This document shows, one piece after another, positions 1 through 5,352 of a stretch of DNA of 5,352 bases. The stretch lies in NCBI GenBank assembly GCA_016296165.1, contig JAEDJV010000161.1, positions 1 through 5,352 of the forward strand, written 5' to 3'. The notes beneath the pieces were generated by a model, which saw only the letters and a program-made list of their open reading frames with translations, was not told where the DNA came from and did not search any database. This DNA comes from Oscillospiraceae bacterium (lineage in GTDB: Bacteria; Bacillota; Clostridia; Oscillospirales; Ruminococcaceae). Numbering within the stretch: the stretch's first letter is position 1; every line of letters begins with the position of its first letter. A program made the translations under genes and the position numbers.

Positions 1-20
1 GTGGTGATGGGGTTGTACAT

Positions 21-1727
21 ATGGTTGTTTTTTATTTTTGCTGTCTGATTATTTCGTTTTGTCTTTTTATCTTTCAGATTATTTATGACAGACGAAATAG
101 TGTAAATCAATATATTATGCTTGTATGTGTAATAATTGCTAACGGCGGATATCTCGCCCAGGTGTGTTCTCAGAGCCTTTCGGAGATGTTACTTGCCGTT
201 AAGATGTCCTATGTTGGCGGGTGTTTTCTACCGATGCTCTTTTTTCTGACAATCTGTGAGGTATGTCATGTAAAGATTAAGCCGTCTGTGAAAAATATCC
301 TGTATATCCTGCAGACTCTGTTCTATTCGGGTGTATGTACGATAGGTGTTACGGACTTATATTACATAGATCCACAGTTTAGCGTTGACAATGGTCTGGC
401 ACATCTGACCAAGACATACGGTCCTCTTCATAAATTTTATCCCATTACAATGTATGGATATGTTATTGTCTCGGTAATTGTTGGAGTGTATGCGCTTGCC
501 AAGAAAAGATCAGTACACAAAAAGAATCTTGTGTATCTTCTGATCTTCTTCATTTTATCAACGATAAGTTATGCAGTCCAGAAGGTTTCAGGACTTACTC
601 TGGAAATCACACCTCTAATCTATACGTTTCTGGTTTCAATCTCCATGATATATGTTCATGAGTCTAATTTTTTTACTGTGTATGAAAATAAAGACATTGT
701 GGACAAACAGCTTAATAAAGTCGGATTTGTTACATTTAACAAACGTTTCAGATATATGGGCTGCAACGAAATAGCCGAAAAAATATTTCCGGAAATACGT
801 GATTTCAAAATAGGATACCCCGTTATAAATGCGAGTGAAACGTTTGAAGTTAATATAATGGACACCCTGAAAAAATATACTCATATTGTACATAACAAAT
901 CAGAAAGCAAAGTCTCCTCCTTCCGTAAAGACGACAGAAAATACGAATGCATTGTTCATCCTTTGCTTAATTTCAGTAAATCCTGCAAGGGATATACAAT
1001 TGAAATAAAAGACGAAACGGATCATTATAAAGCACTTGAACTTTCAGAAAATTTTAATAAAAAACTTGCTGATGATGTAGAAAAAAAGACAAAACAGATA
1101 CGCGATATTCAGCAGAAAACTATTCTTGGAATGGCGCAGATGGTTGAATCAAGGGATCTGAGTACGGGCGGACACATTAAAAGAACCAGTGAAGTTGTAA
1201 GGATTTTTTCAAAGAAACTTCTTCAGTCTGATATGAAGTTCGATTCAGAATTTCTTGAACTTGTAATCAGAAGTGCGCCTATGCATGATTTGGGCAAGAT
1301 AGGGGTAGATGATGCTATCCTTAGGAAACAGAGTCGTTTTACTGAGGAAGAATACTCAAAAATGAAAATTCATTCTGAGATAGGTTCAGAAATTGTCAGA
1401 AATGTTCTTACCGATGTTGAGGAAGAAGCGTTTGTAGAAGTCGCTGTGAATGTGGCGCATTATCATCACGAAAAAGTAAACGGAAAAGGTTATCCTGAAG
1501 GTCTGGTCGGTGATCAGATACCGATTGAAGCCAGAATAATGGCTCTTGCAGATGTATTTGACGCTTTGGTTTCAAAGAGATGCTATAAGGAGTCGTATTC
1601 TTTTGATAAAGCTTTTGAGATTATAAAAAATGACGCTGGTACTCATTTTGATGCCAAGCTCACAGAAATATTTCTTCAGTGCCGTCCTGAACTGGAACAG
1701 TTCTACAGTACATATGAAAAAACATAA
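21..1727 (+). CDS. 7TM sensor / PAS-like / HD-GYP cyclic-di-GMP phosphodiesterase
   Basis: Predicted membrane-bound signalling enzyme of 568 residues that hydrolyses the second messenger c-di-GMP. Seven hydrophobic segments (about 3-21, 31-48, 66-83, 93-110, 142-161, 168-187, 194-212) resemble the 7TM sensor domain (HisKA_7TM type) usually found on histidine kinases. A PAS-like domain follows (about 225-335), then a charged helix or coiled coil (336-365), then HD-GYP (about 366-560). Expected HD-GYP metal ligands are visible: E376, H385, the HD pair H422-D423, H451, the HH pair H482-H483 and D511. The GYP signature is G490-Y491-P492 in HHEKVNGKGYP. No GGDEF or kinase domain is present, so it looks like a dedicated phosphodiesterase or c-di-GMP receptor. 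The start at 21 puts the first membrane segment at the N-terminus and has GGTGAT at 3-8 as a possible ribosome binding site. The frame is open to the window edge, however, so an earlier start cannot be excluded. Family assignment is strong; the ligand sensed is unknown. Confidence 0.9.
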   Translation: MVVFYFCCLIISFCLFIFQIIYDRRNSVNQYIMLVCVIIANGGYLAQVCSQSLSEMLLAVKMSYVGGCFLPMLFFLTICEVCHVKIKPSVKNILYILQTLFYSGVCTIGVTDLYYIDPQFSVDNGLAHLTKTYGPLHKFYPITMYGYVIVSVIVGVYALAKKRSVHKKNLVYLLIFFILSTISYAVQKVSGLTLEITPLIYTFLVSISMIYVHESNFFTVYENKDIVDKQLNKVGFVTFNKRFRYMGCNEIAEKIFPEIRDFKIGYPVINASETFEVNIMDTLKKYTHIVHNKSESKVSSFRKDDRKYECIVHPLLNFSKSCKGYTIEIKDETDHYKALELSENFNKKLADDVEKKTKQIRDIQQKTILGMAQMVESRDLSTGGHIKRTSEVVRIFSKKLLQSDMKFDSEFLELVIRSAPMHDLGKIGVDDAILRKQSRFTEEEYSKMKIHSEIGSEIVRNVLTDVEEEAFVEVAVNVAHYHHEKVNGKGYPEGLVGDQIPIEARIMALADVFDALVSKRCYKESYSFDKAFEIIKNDAGTHFDAKLTEIFLQCRPELEQFYSTYEKT

Positions 1728-1761
1728 AACACAGAGAGAGCAGTTTCTTTCTGTGTTTTTT
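1726..1761 (+). terminator. Rho-independent terminator after the HD-GYP gene
   Basis: A 14-bp stem pairs 1726-1739 with 1746-1759, with one G-U pair (1736/1749) and a six-base loop GCAGTT. Its 3' arm runs into a T tract through 1761. It begins inside the stop codon of the upstream gene, so the HD-GYP gene and hcp should be separate transcription units. Confidence 0.85.
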
Positions 1762-1842
1762 ATTTTAAGAAAGCGTGAAAAATGCGTATTCTTAACCTGT
1801 ATTCAACTAATACTTCCATATATTTTATTTCAATACATCTTC
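1760..1842. other. AT-rich spacer upstream of the hcp operator
   Basis: No gene is visible. Two small inverted repeats occur: TTAAGAA (1765-1771) with TTCTTAA (1789-1795) across a 17-base loop, and GTATT (1799-1803) with AATAC (1809-1813) across a five-base loop. The second contains TTCAAC at 1802-1807, the same hexamer as in the right arm of the operator 53 bp downstream. In DNA this AT-rich, such short repeats can arise by chance. Confidence 0.4.
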
Positions 1843-1864
1843 GTATGTTGAAAATTCAACATAC
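1843..1864. promoter_or_regulatory. Palindromic operator upstream of hcp, probably for a CRP/FNR-family (HcpR-like) regulator
   Basis: This is a perfect inverted repeat: GTATGTTGAA (1843-1852), AA, TTCAACATAC (1855-1864). The core TTGA-N4-TCAA resembles the half-sites of CRP/FNR-family regulators, though the spacing differs from the classic FNR TTGA-N6-TCAA. In many anaerobes hcp is controlled by HcpR, a CRP/FNR-family regulator responding to nitrosative stress. The symmetry centre at 1853.5 lies about 41.5 bp upstream of a start site expected near 1895 if the second TATAAT box is used, which is the class II activator position. The palindrome is directly visible; the identity of the regulator is inference. 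Confidence 0.65.
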
Positions 1865-1888
1865 ATTTTTCTTTGATTATAATATAAT
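1855..1888 (+). promoter_or_regulatory. Probable hcp promoter
   Basis: Two overlapping perfect -10 boxes, TATAAT at 1878-1883 and at 1883-1888, share one T. The -35 candidates 17 bp upstream are poor (TTCAAC at 1855-1860, CATACA at 1860-1865; three of six consensus bases each) and lie in the right arm of the palindrome. A perfect -10 with a weak -35 covered by an operator arm fits an activator-dependent promoter. Transcription would start near 1890-1895, giving a leader of about 40 bases. Confidence 0.6.
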
Positions 1889-1920
1889 AAATTCACAGGG
1901 TCAAGAAAAAATTTTTTAAT

Positions 1921-1924
1921 GGAG
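1921..1924 (+). promoter_or_regulatory. Ribosome binding site of hcp
   Basis: GGAG lies seven bases before the ATG at 1932 and supports that start. A run of six A then six T (1906-1917) sits just upstream and should leave the site weakly structured. Confidence 0.75.
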
Positions 1925-1931
1925 TATAATT

Positions 1932-3527
1932 ATGAGTAATAGAATGTTTTGTTTTCAGTGTGAACAGACCGGGTGCGGTGGCTGTACAGTAAGTGCCGGT
2001 GTCTGTGGAAAGAAATCTGATACAGCCAGGTTACAGGATGAACTGACAGGAGCCCTTATCGGTCTGGCACGTTCGGCAGTAGACAACGATCACTTAATAA
2101 ACAGCAACACCTATAAGCTGATTTTGGAGGGATTGTTCACAACACTTACCAATGTAAATTTTGACGATAATGCTATTCAAAATCTGATAGAACAGGTGCA
2201 TATGGAAAAGTCAAGGCTTATTCCAAACTGCAGAGATTGTGCCTCACCATGCGGAAAAAACAACGATTATGATATTCGCAAACTTTGGAACGGGGACGAA
2301 AATATACGTTCCCTGAAATCGTTGATTTTATTTGGTCTCAGAGGTATGTCTGCTTATGCTTATCACGCTATGGTTCTGGGCTATACAGATGATGAGGTGA
2401 ACTATTTCTTCATCGAGGGACTTTTAAAAATTGGTTTTGACCTGACAATGGAAGAACTGCTCCCTGTTGTGATGAAGGTAGGAGAAATCAATCTGAAATG
2501 CATGGAATTGCTTGACAGGGCAAATACTGAAACCTATGGAAATCCCGAACCGGTAACAGTTTCCTTAAAAGTGGAAAAAGGTCCGTTTATTGTGGTGTCA
2601 GGACATGATCTGAGAGATCTGCATATACTTTTGGAACAAACCAAAGATATGGGGATCAACATTTACACTCACGGCGAGATGCTGCCGGCACATGCTTATC
2701 CTAAGTTAAAAGAATATCCTCATCTCAAGGGTAATTTCGGTACGGCATGGCAGAATCAGCAGAGGGAGTTTGACAACATTCCTGCCCCGGTTTTGTTTAC
2801 AACAAACTGTATCATGCCTCCGAAACAGAGTTACGCTGACAGAGTTTTCACAACGGAAGCAGTTGCTTTTCAGGGAACTGTTCATATTGGTGAGGACAAG
2901 GATTTCAGTCCGGTTATAGAAAAGGCGCTGGAACTTGGAGGATATGCTGAAGATATGGAGTTTACAGGAATCAATGGAGGAAAGCAGGTAACAACAGGTT
3001 TCGGACATCATGCGATACTGTCAAATGCAGATAAAGTTATTGAAGCAGTAAAATCAGGTGCAATACGCCATTTCTTCCTGATTGGCGGATGTGACGGTGC
3101 GAAAGCAGGAAGAAACTACTATACTGAATTTGTTAAACAGACACCAGAAGACACAGTTGTACTGACTCTTGCCTGTGGTAAATATCGCTTTAACGACCTT
3201 GATTTAGGTGAGGCTGGAGGACTTCCGCGTCTCATGGATATGGGGCAGTGTAATGACGCATACGGTGCAATTAAAGTGGCGACTGCTCTTGCCGGTGCTT
3301 TTGACTGCGAAGTAAATGAACTGCCTCTGTCTTTTGTTCTTTCATGGTATGAGCAGAAAGCGGTTTGTATTCTTTTGACACTGTTGTATCTTGGAATTAA
3401 AAATATTCGTCTTGGGCCGTCGCTGCCGGCGTTCATCTCAGAGGATATTCTTGCGTTTCTGACAGATAATTATGGGATCGCACCTATTACAACACCGGAA
3501 AATGATCTGAGTACTTTATTGAAATAA
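1932..3527 (+). CDS. hcp: Hybrid cluster protein (Hcp, prismane protein; annotated as hydroxylamine reductase)
   Basis: Complete 531-residue cytoplasmic iron-sulfur enzyme. Hcp reduces hydroxylamine to ammonia in vitro; in enteric bacteria its physiological role is linked to nitric oxide detoxification and protein S-nitrosylation. The N-terminal cubane cysteines are C7, C10, C18 and C25 (CX2CX7CX6C), the compact arrangement typical of strict anaerobes, with an extra C15 between them. A second cysteine group, C100/C103/C107, is also present. All seven hybrid-cluster ligands can be placed by family motifs: H225 (SGHDL), E249 (THGEM), C293 (TTNC), C387 (GGCDG, the persulfide cysteine in homologues), C415 (ACGKY), C440 (GQCND) and E474 (WYEQKA). 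The protein should therefore bind an intact cluster. The gene is monocistronic: terminators lie on both sides and no Hcr-type reductase is adjacent, so the electron donor must be encoded elsewhere. Regulation is probably through the palindrome at 1843-1864. Identification is near certain; the in vivo substrate is less so. Confidence 0.97.
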   Translation: MSNRMFCFQCEQTGCGGCTVSAGVCGKKSDTARLQDELTGALIGLARSAVDNDHLINSNTYKLILEGLFTTLTNVNFDDNAIQNLIEQVHMEKSRLIPNCRDCASPCGKNNDYDIRKLWNGDENIRSLKSLILFGLRGMSAYAYHAMVLGYTDDEVNYFFIEGLLKIGFDLTMEELLPVVMKVGEINLKCMELLDRANTETYGNPEPVTVSLKVEKGPFIVVSGHDLRDLHILLEQTKDMGINIYTHGEMLPAHAYPKLKEYPHLKGNFGTAWQNQQREFDNIPAPVLFTTNCIMPPKQSYADRVFTTEAVAFQGTVHIGEDKDFSPVIEKALELGGYAEDMEFTGINGGKQVTTGFGHHAILSNADKVIEAVKSGAIRHFFLIGGCDGAKAGRNYYTEFVKQTPEDTVVLTLACGKYRFNDLDLGEAGGLPRLMDMGQCNDAYGAIKVATALAGAFDCEVNELPLSFVLSWYEQKAVCILLTLLYLGIKNIRLGPSLPAFISEDILAFLTDNYGIAPITTPENDLSTLLK

Positions 3528-3545
3528 TACCATACAATGCGTTGG

Positions 3546-3582
3546 AAAAGCTTGCCTTGAGGAGATTCAGGCAAGCTTTTTT
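3546..3582 (+). terminator. Rho-independent terminator of hcp
   Basis: A perfect 12-bp stem, AAAAGCTTGCCT (3546-3557) with AGGCAAGCTTTT (3569-3580), ends in a run of six T (3577-3582). Its first base lies 19 bases after the hcp stop codon. Pairing may continue past a one-base bulge at the top of the stem. Confidence 0.92.
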
Positions 3583-3630
3583 CGTAATAAGGGGCTGAGC
3601 TATATAATTTTTACATAAGGTAACTATTGT

Positions 3631-3705
3631 GTGATTGAAATACTGTGTCACAAAGGAACGGATTACATTTTTGAGCGCATTGAAAATATTTTATATATGA
3701 AATAA
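3631..3705 (+). CDS. Doubtful 24-residue ORF, possibly a remnant
   Basis: The ORF starts at GTG 3631 and stops at TAA 3703-3705. AAGG at 3617-3620 is a weak ribosome binding site 10 bases upstream. The peptide contains KGTDYIFERIENILYMK, which faintly recalls the strand of LytTR DNA-binding domains that carries an IxxILYIE-like pattern. It could be a remnant of such a domain or simple coincidence in AT-rich DNA. No downstream frame continues the similarity, and the promoter of the next gene follows directly. Confidence 0.15.
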   Translation: MIEILCHKGTDYIFERIENILYMK

Positions 3706-3718
3706 CCAGACCGGATTA

Positions 3719-3747
3719 TTGATAAAAAATTAAATCTATGCTATACT
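3719..3747 (+). promoter_or_regulatory. Strong sigma-A-type promoter for the AAA-ATPase-like gene
   Basis: TTGATA (3719-3724), a 17-bp spacer and TATACT (3742-3747) match the vegetative consensus at five of six bases each. TG at 3739-3740 forms an extended -10 (TGCTATACT). The expected start near 3754 gives a leader of about 150 bases. Confidence 0.7.
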
Positions 3748-3759
3748 GATAAAGTACTA

Positions 3760-3788
3760 TTGACAGGTGTGCTTTCAGACTTTGTACT
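3760..3788 (+). promoter_or_regulatory. Possible second promoter for the AAA-ATPase-like gene
   Basis: A perfect TTGACA (3760-3765) lies 17 bp before TGTACT (3783-3788), which matches four of six -10 bases. It falls just downstream of the better promoter and could be a tandem promoter or a chance -35. Its -10 overlaps the first leader hairpin. Confidence 0.35.
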
Positions 3789-3844
3789 GAAAACAATTTT
3801 TACTGAATAAAGAAAAAATTGTATTAACAGCTCTTCTGACTGTT
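3773..3844 (+). promoter_or_regulatory. Structured leader with three consecutive hairpins
   Basis: Three adjacent inverted repeats lie in the predicted leader. TTTCAG (3773-3778) pairs with CTGAAA (3787-3792). ACAATTTTT (3793-3801) pairs with AAAAATTGT (3814-3822). AACAG (3826-3830) pairs with CTGTT (3840-3844). The first two abut exactly. The stems are short and AT-rich, so stability is modest and a regulatory role is only a possibility. The second hairpin is not followed by a U tract and does not look like a terminator. Confidence 0.35.
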
Positions 3845-3892
3845 TCCGAATATTCTCAGCCAGGTGATGTTAAGCGAAAAACAATACGGAAC

Positions 3893-3897
3893 GGAGG
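3893..3897 (+). promoter_or_regulatory. Ribosome binding site deciding the start at 3906
   Basis: GGAGG lies eight bases before the ATG at 3906. An in-frame ATG at 3867 would add 13 residues, but its only purine-rich stretch (AGGTG, 3862-3866) touches the start codon, so 3906 is preferred. Confidence 0.85.
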
Positions 3898-3905
3898 AAA
3901 TAGAA

Positions 3906-5352
3906 ATGCGATATCCGATAGGTGTACAGGATTTTGAGAAGTTAATAACAGGAAATTATGTGTATGTAGATAAAACAGATCTTGTGTACAAACTTGCACG
4001 TCAGAATGTGTGTTTCCTTTCAAGACCACGAAGGTTTGGAAAATCACTTCTGATAAGTACACTTGAAGCGTATTTTACAGGGAAAAAAGAACTGTTTAAA
4101 GGGTTGAAGATAGAAGAACTTGAAAGTGACTGGGAAGAGTATCCGGTGTTCAGGATTGATTTTGCTGACGGAGATTATACAGAATCAGATCTGTTAAATA
4201 AAAAACTTGAAGAGTATGTATGCGTATGGGAAGAAAAATACGGACGCAAAGAGTTGTATACAACATTGACAAGTCGTTTTAAATATATACTTGAAGCAGC
4301 TGAAAAACAGACCGGACATAAAGCCGTCGTCCTTATAGACGAATACGACAAACCAATGCTGGATGTACTCGGAACAGAACAGGAGCAAAAAAACAGAGAA
4401 ACTCTGAAAGGTTTTTACGGAACATTCAAGGTAGCAGACGCACATCTTCGTTTTGTCTTACTGACAGGCGTGACAAAATTCAGTCAGGTGTCAGTATTTT
4501 CAGGGTTTAACCAGCCTGAAGACATAAGTATGGACAAAAGATATGACGCAATTTGCGGAATAACTGAGGATGAACTGCACTCGTATTTTGCAGAGCCGAT
4601 AAAAGAAATGGCGGATATAATGGAATATACAGTCGATGAAATGAAAAAAGTGCTGAAAAAGCAGTATGACGGATATCATTTCAGCAATAATCTGCAGGCT
4701 GATATATACAATCCGTTCAGTATAATAAATGCTTTTAATAAGATGGAGATAGAAGATTACTGGTATGAATCAGGAACGCCGACATATCTGGCAAAGCTTC
4801 TTGAAGGACATAAAGTAAATATGCAGAAACTGACCAGTCAGGCATATGAAAGAAAATATTTTGTGGATTACAGGACCGATGCAGAAGATCCTCTGGCTAT
4901 GCTTTATCAGAGTGGATATCTTACTATAAAAGGATATGACAGAGAGTATAACGAGTACATTCTTGATTTTCCGAATGACGAAGTACGTAAAGGTTTTGTG
5001 ACATTAACAGCAAACAGCTATTTTGGAAAAACAGAAGACAGACCGGACAGCTGGGTTAAGAATCTTGACCGAATGCTTAAACGATGTGACCTTGACGGAG
5101 TGCGGGATGCATTTACATCATTTCTGTCCTCGATTTCGTATGAAGCAAACAAGGATGAAAGAGCAAAAGATTTTGAGACACATTTTTCATACACGTTCTA
5201 TATAATAAACCGTTTGCTTAGCTGCTATACAACATTAATCGAAAAGCCAAACAGCAAGGGCAGGGCAGATGTTATTATAGAAACAGATAAGGATATCTTT
5301 ATCTTTGAGTTCAAGCTTGACGGAAGTGCGGAAGAAGCGGTAAAGCAGATAG
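3906..5352 (+). CDS. AAA-ATPase-like protein with C-terminal PD-(D/E)XK nuclease-like domain, 3' end outside the window
   Basis: The frame is open from ATG 3906 to the window edge (482 codons seen). The N-terminus (PIGVQDFEKL, then YVYVDKT at 18-24) is typical of the AAA-ATPase_like family (Pfam PF09820). Residues 40-49 (RPRRFGKSLL) form the Walker A-like loop with G45, K46 and S47. LIDEYDKP (143-150) is Walker B with D145 and E146. TGVTKFSQVSVFSG (187-200) is the conserved sensor-like segment. After a middle region, the C-terminal GRAD (452-455) plus FEFK (467-470) supplies the D455 and E468/K470 expected of the PD-(D/E)XK fold (PDDEXK_9 type), followed by the start of the family's EEAVKQI helix. 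Perhaps 30-60 residues are missing at the right edge. No signal peptide or membrane segment is seen, so it is probably cytoplasmic. Such proteins are often present in many copies in gut and rumen anaerobes; their function is not established, though mobile-element or defence roles have been considered. The gene has its own promoter and leader. Confidence 0.9.
   Translation, partial: MRYPIGVQDFEKLITGNYVYVDKTDLVYKLARQNVCFLSRPRRFGKSLLISTLEAYFTGKKELFKGLKIEELESDWEEYPVFRIDFADGDYTESDLLNKKLEEYVCVWEEKYGRKELYTTLTSRFKYILEAAEKQTGHKAVVLIDEYDKPMLDVLGTEQEQKNRETLKGFYGTFKVADAHLRFVLLTGVTKFSQVSVFSGFNQPEDISMDKRYDAICGITEDELHSYFAEPIKEMADIMEYTVDEMKKVLKKQYDGYHFSNNLQADIYNPFSIINAFNKMEIEDYWYESGTPTYLAKLLEGHKVNMQKLTSQAYERKYFVDYRTDAEDPLAMLYQSGYLTIKGYDREYNEYILDFPNDEVRKGFVTLTANSYFGKTEDRPDSWVKNLDRMLKRCDLDGVRDAFTSFLSSISYEANKDERAKDFETHFSYTFYIINRLLSCYTTLIEKPNSKGRADVIIETDKDIFIFEFKLDGSAEEAVKQI

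Larger units (their letters stand above)
3583..3905. other. Intergenic region between hcp and the AAA-ATPase-like gene
   Basis: No convincing gene lies in this stretch. From left to right it holds an isolated TATAAT (3603-3608) without a good -35, a possible 24-codon GTG ORF (3631-3705), an inverted repeat TGTGA (3630-3634) / TCACA (3648-3652) with a 13-base spacer, a near-consensus promoter (3719-3747), a second TTGACA element (3760-3765) and a leader with three short hairpins (3773-3844) before the ribosome binding site. No similarity to a known riboswitch was recognised. Confidence 0.6.

Noticed and set aside
636..893. Antisense ORFs of 85 and 69 codons inside the HD-GYP gene
   Set aside because: They are shadows of the PAS-like region on the opposite strand, overlap each other in different frames and resemble no known protein.
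1630..1851. 73-codon + strand ORF overlapping the end of the HD-GYP gene
   Set aside because: It overlaps the conserved HD-GYP C-terminus in another frame, runs through the terminator and stops inside the hcp operator. It has no ribosome binding site or recognisable domain.
2706..3436. Antisense ORFs of 101 and 105 codons inside hcp
   Set aside because: They lie opposite the conserved ligand-bearing half of Hcp, have no ribosome binding sites or family features and are explained by the sense gene's codon pattern.
3630..3652. TGTGA-N13-TCACA as a CRP site
   Set aside because: CRP sites have a six-base spacer between these half-sites; a 13-base spacer does not fit, so it is at most a weak hairpin.
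3793..3822. AT-rich hairpin as a terminator or attenuator
   Set aside because: The stem is pure A/T except for one C-G pair and no U tract follows it, so it should not terminate transcription.
3867..3905. Upstream in-frame ATG as the start of the ATPase-like gene
   Set aside because: It would add 13 residues outside the conserved N-terminus and leave the purine-rich AGGTG touching the start codon, whereas 3906 has GGAGG at ideal spacing.
3856..4445. Antisense ORFs of 68 and 83 codons opposite the ATPase-like gene
   Set aside because: The sense strand here encodes the Walker A and B motifs in a single open frame, so the reverse ORFs are shadows.
5023..5205. 60-codon + strand ORF inside the ATPase-like gene
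   Set aside because: It is out of frame within a continuous conserved coding frame and has no family features.

Overview
The window looks like a piece of chromosome from a strictly anaerobic, low-to-moderate G+C Firmicute. A Ruminococcus-like member of the Oscillospiraceae is the best guess. This rests on AT-rich intergenic DNA, GGAGG-type ribosome binding sites, U-tailed hairpin terminators, a short-spaced Cys-rich Hcp and an AAA-ATPase-like/PD-(D/E)XK protein of a family that is abundant in gut and rumen anaerobes. The taxon is inferred; there is no marker gene here to prove it.

Layout, all genes on the + strand: (1) 21-1727, a membrane signalling protein with a 7TM sensor domain, a PAS-like domain, a coiled coil and an HD-GYP c-di-GMP phosphodiesterase domain. 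It is closed by a strong terminator at 1726-1761. (2) 1760-1931, an AT-rich regulatory region with a perfect 10+2+10 bp palindrome (1843-1864) just upstream of TATAAT boxes. (3) 1932-3527, hcp, a complete hybrid cluster protein with every expected cluster ligand, closed by a second strong terminator (3546-3582). (4) 3583-3905, a non-coding stretch with a near-consensus promoter, a leader with three small hairpins and a doubtful 24-codon ORF. (5) 3906 to the window end, an AAA-ATPase-like protein with a C-terminal PD-(D/E)XK nuclease-like domain, cut off by the window edge.

Each gene appears to be its own transcription unit, because two good intrinsic terminators separate them and hcp and the ATPase gene each have their own promoter. 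No shared pathway is evident. The first gene probably couples an unknown membrane or extracellular signal to c-di-GMP breakdown. hcp is probably a nitrosative-stress gene under a CRP/FNR-type (HcpR-like) regulator. The last gene is of unknown function. I see no tRNA, rRNA, CRISPR array, insertion sequence or phage gene. The most interesting items are the hcp operator geometry and the ATPase/nuclease-like gene with its structured leader; I do not see convincing evidence of a complete new multi-gene system.
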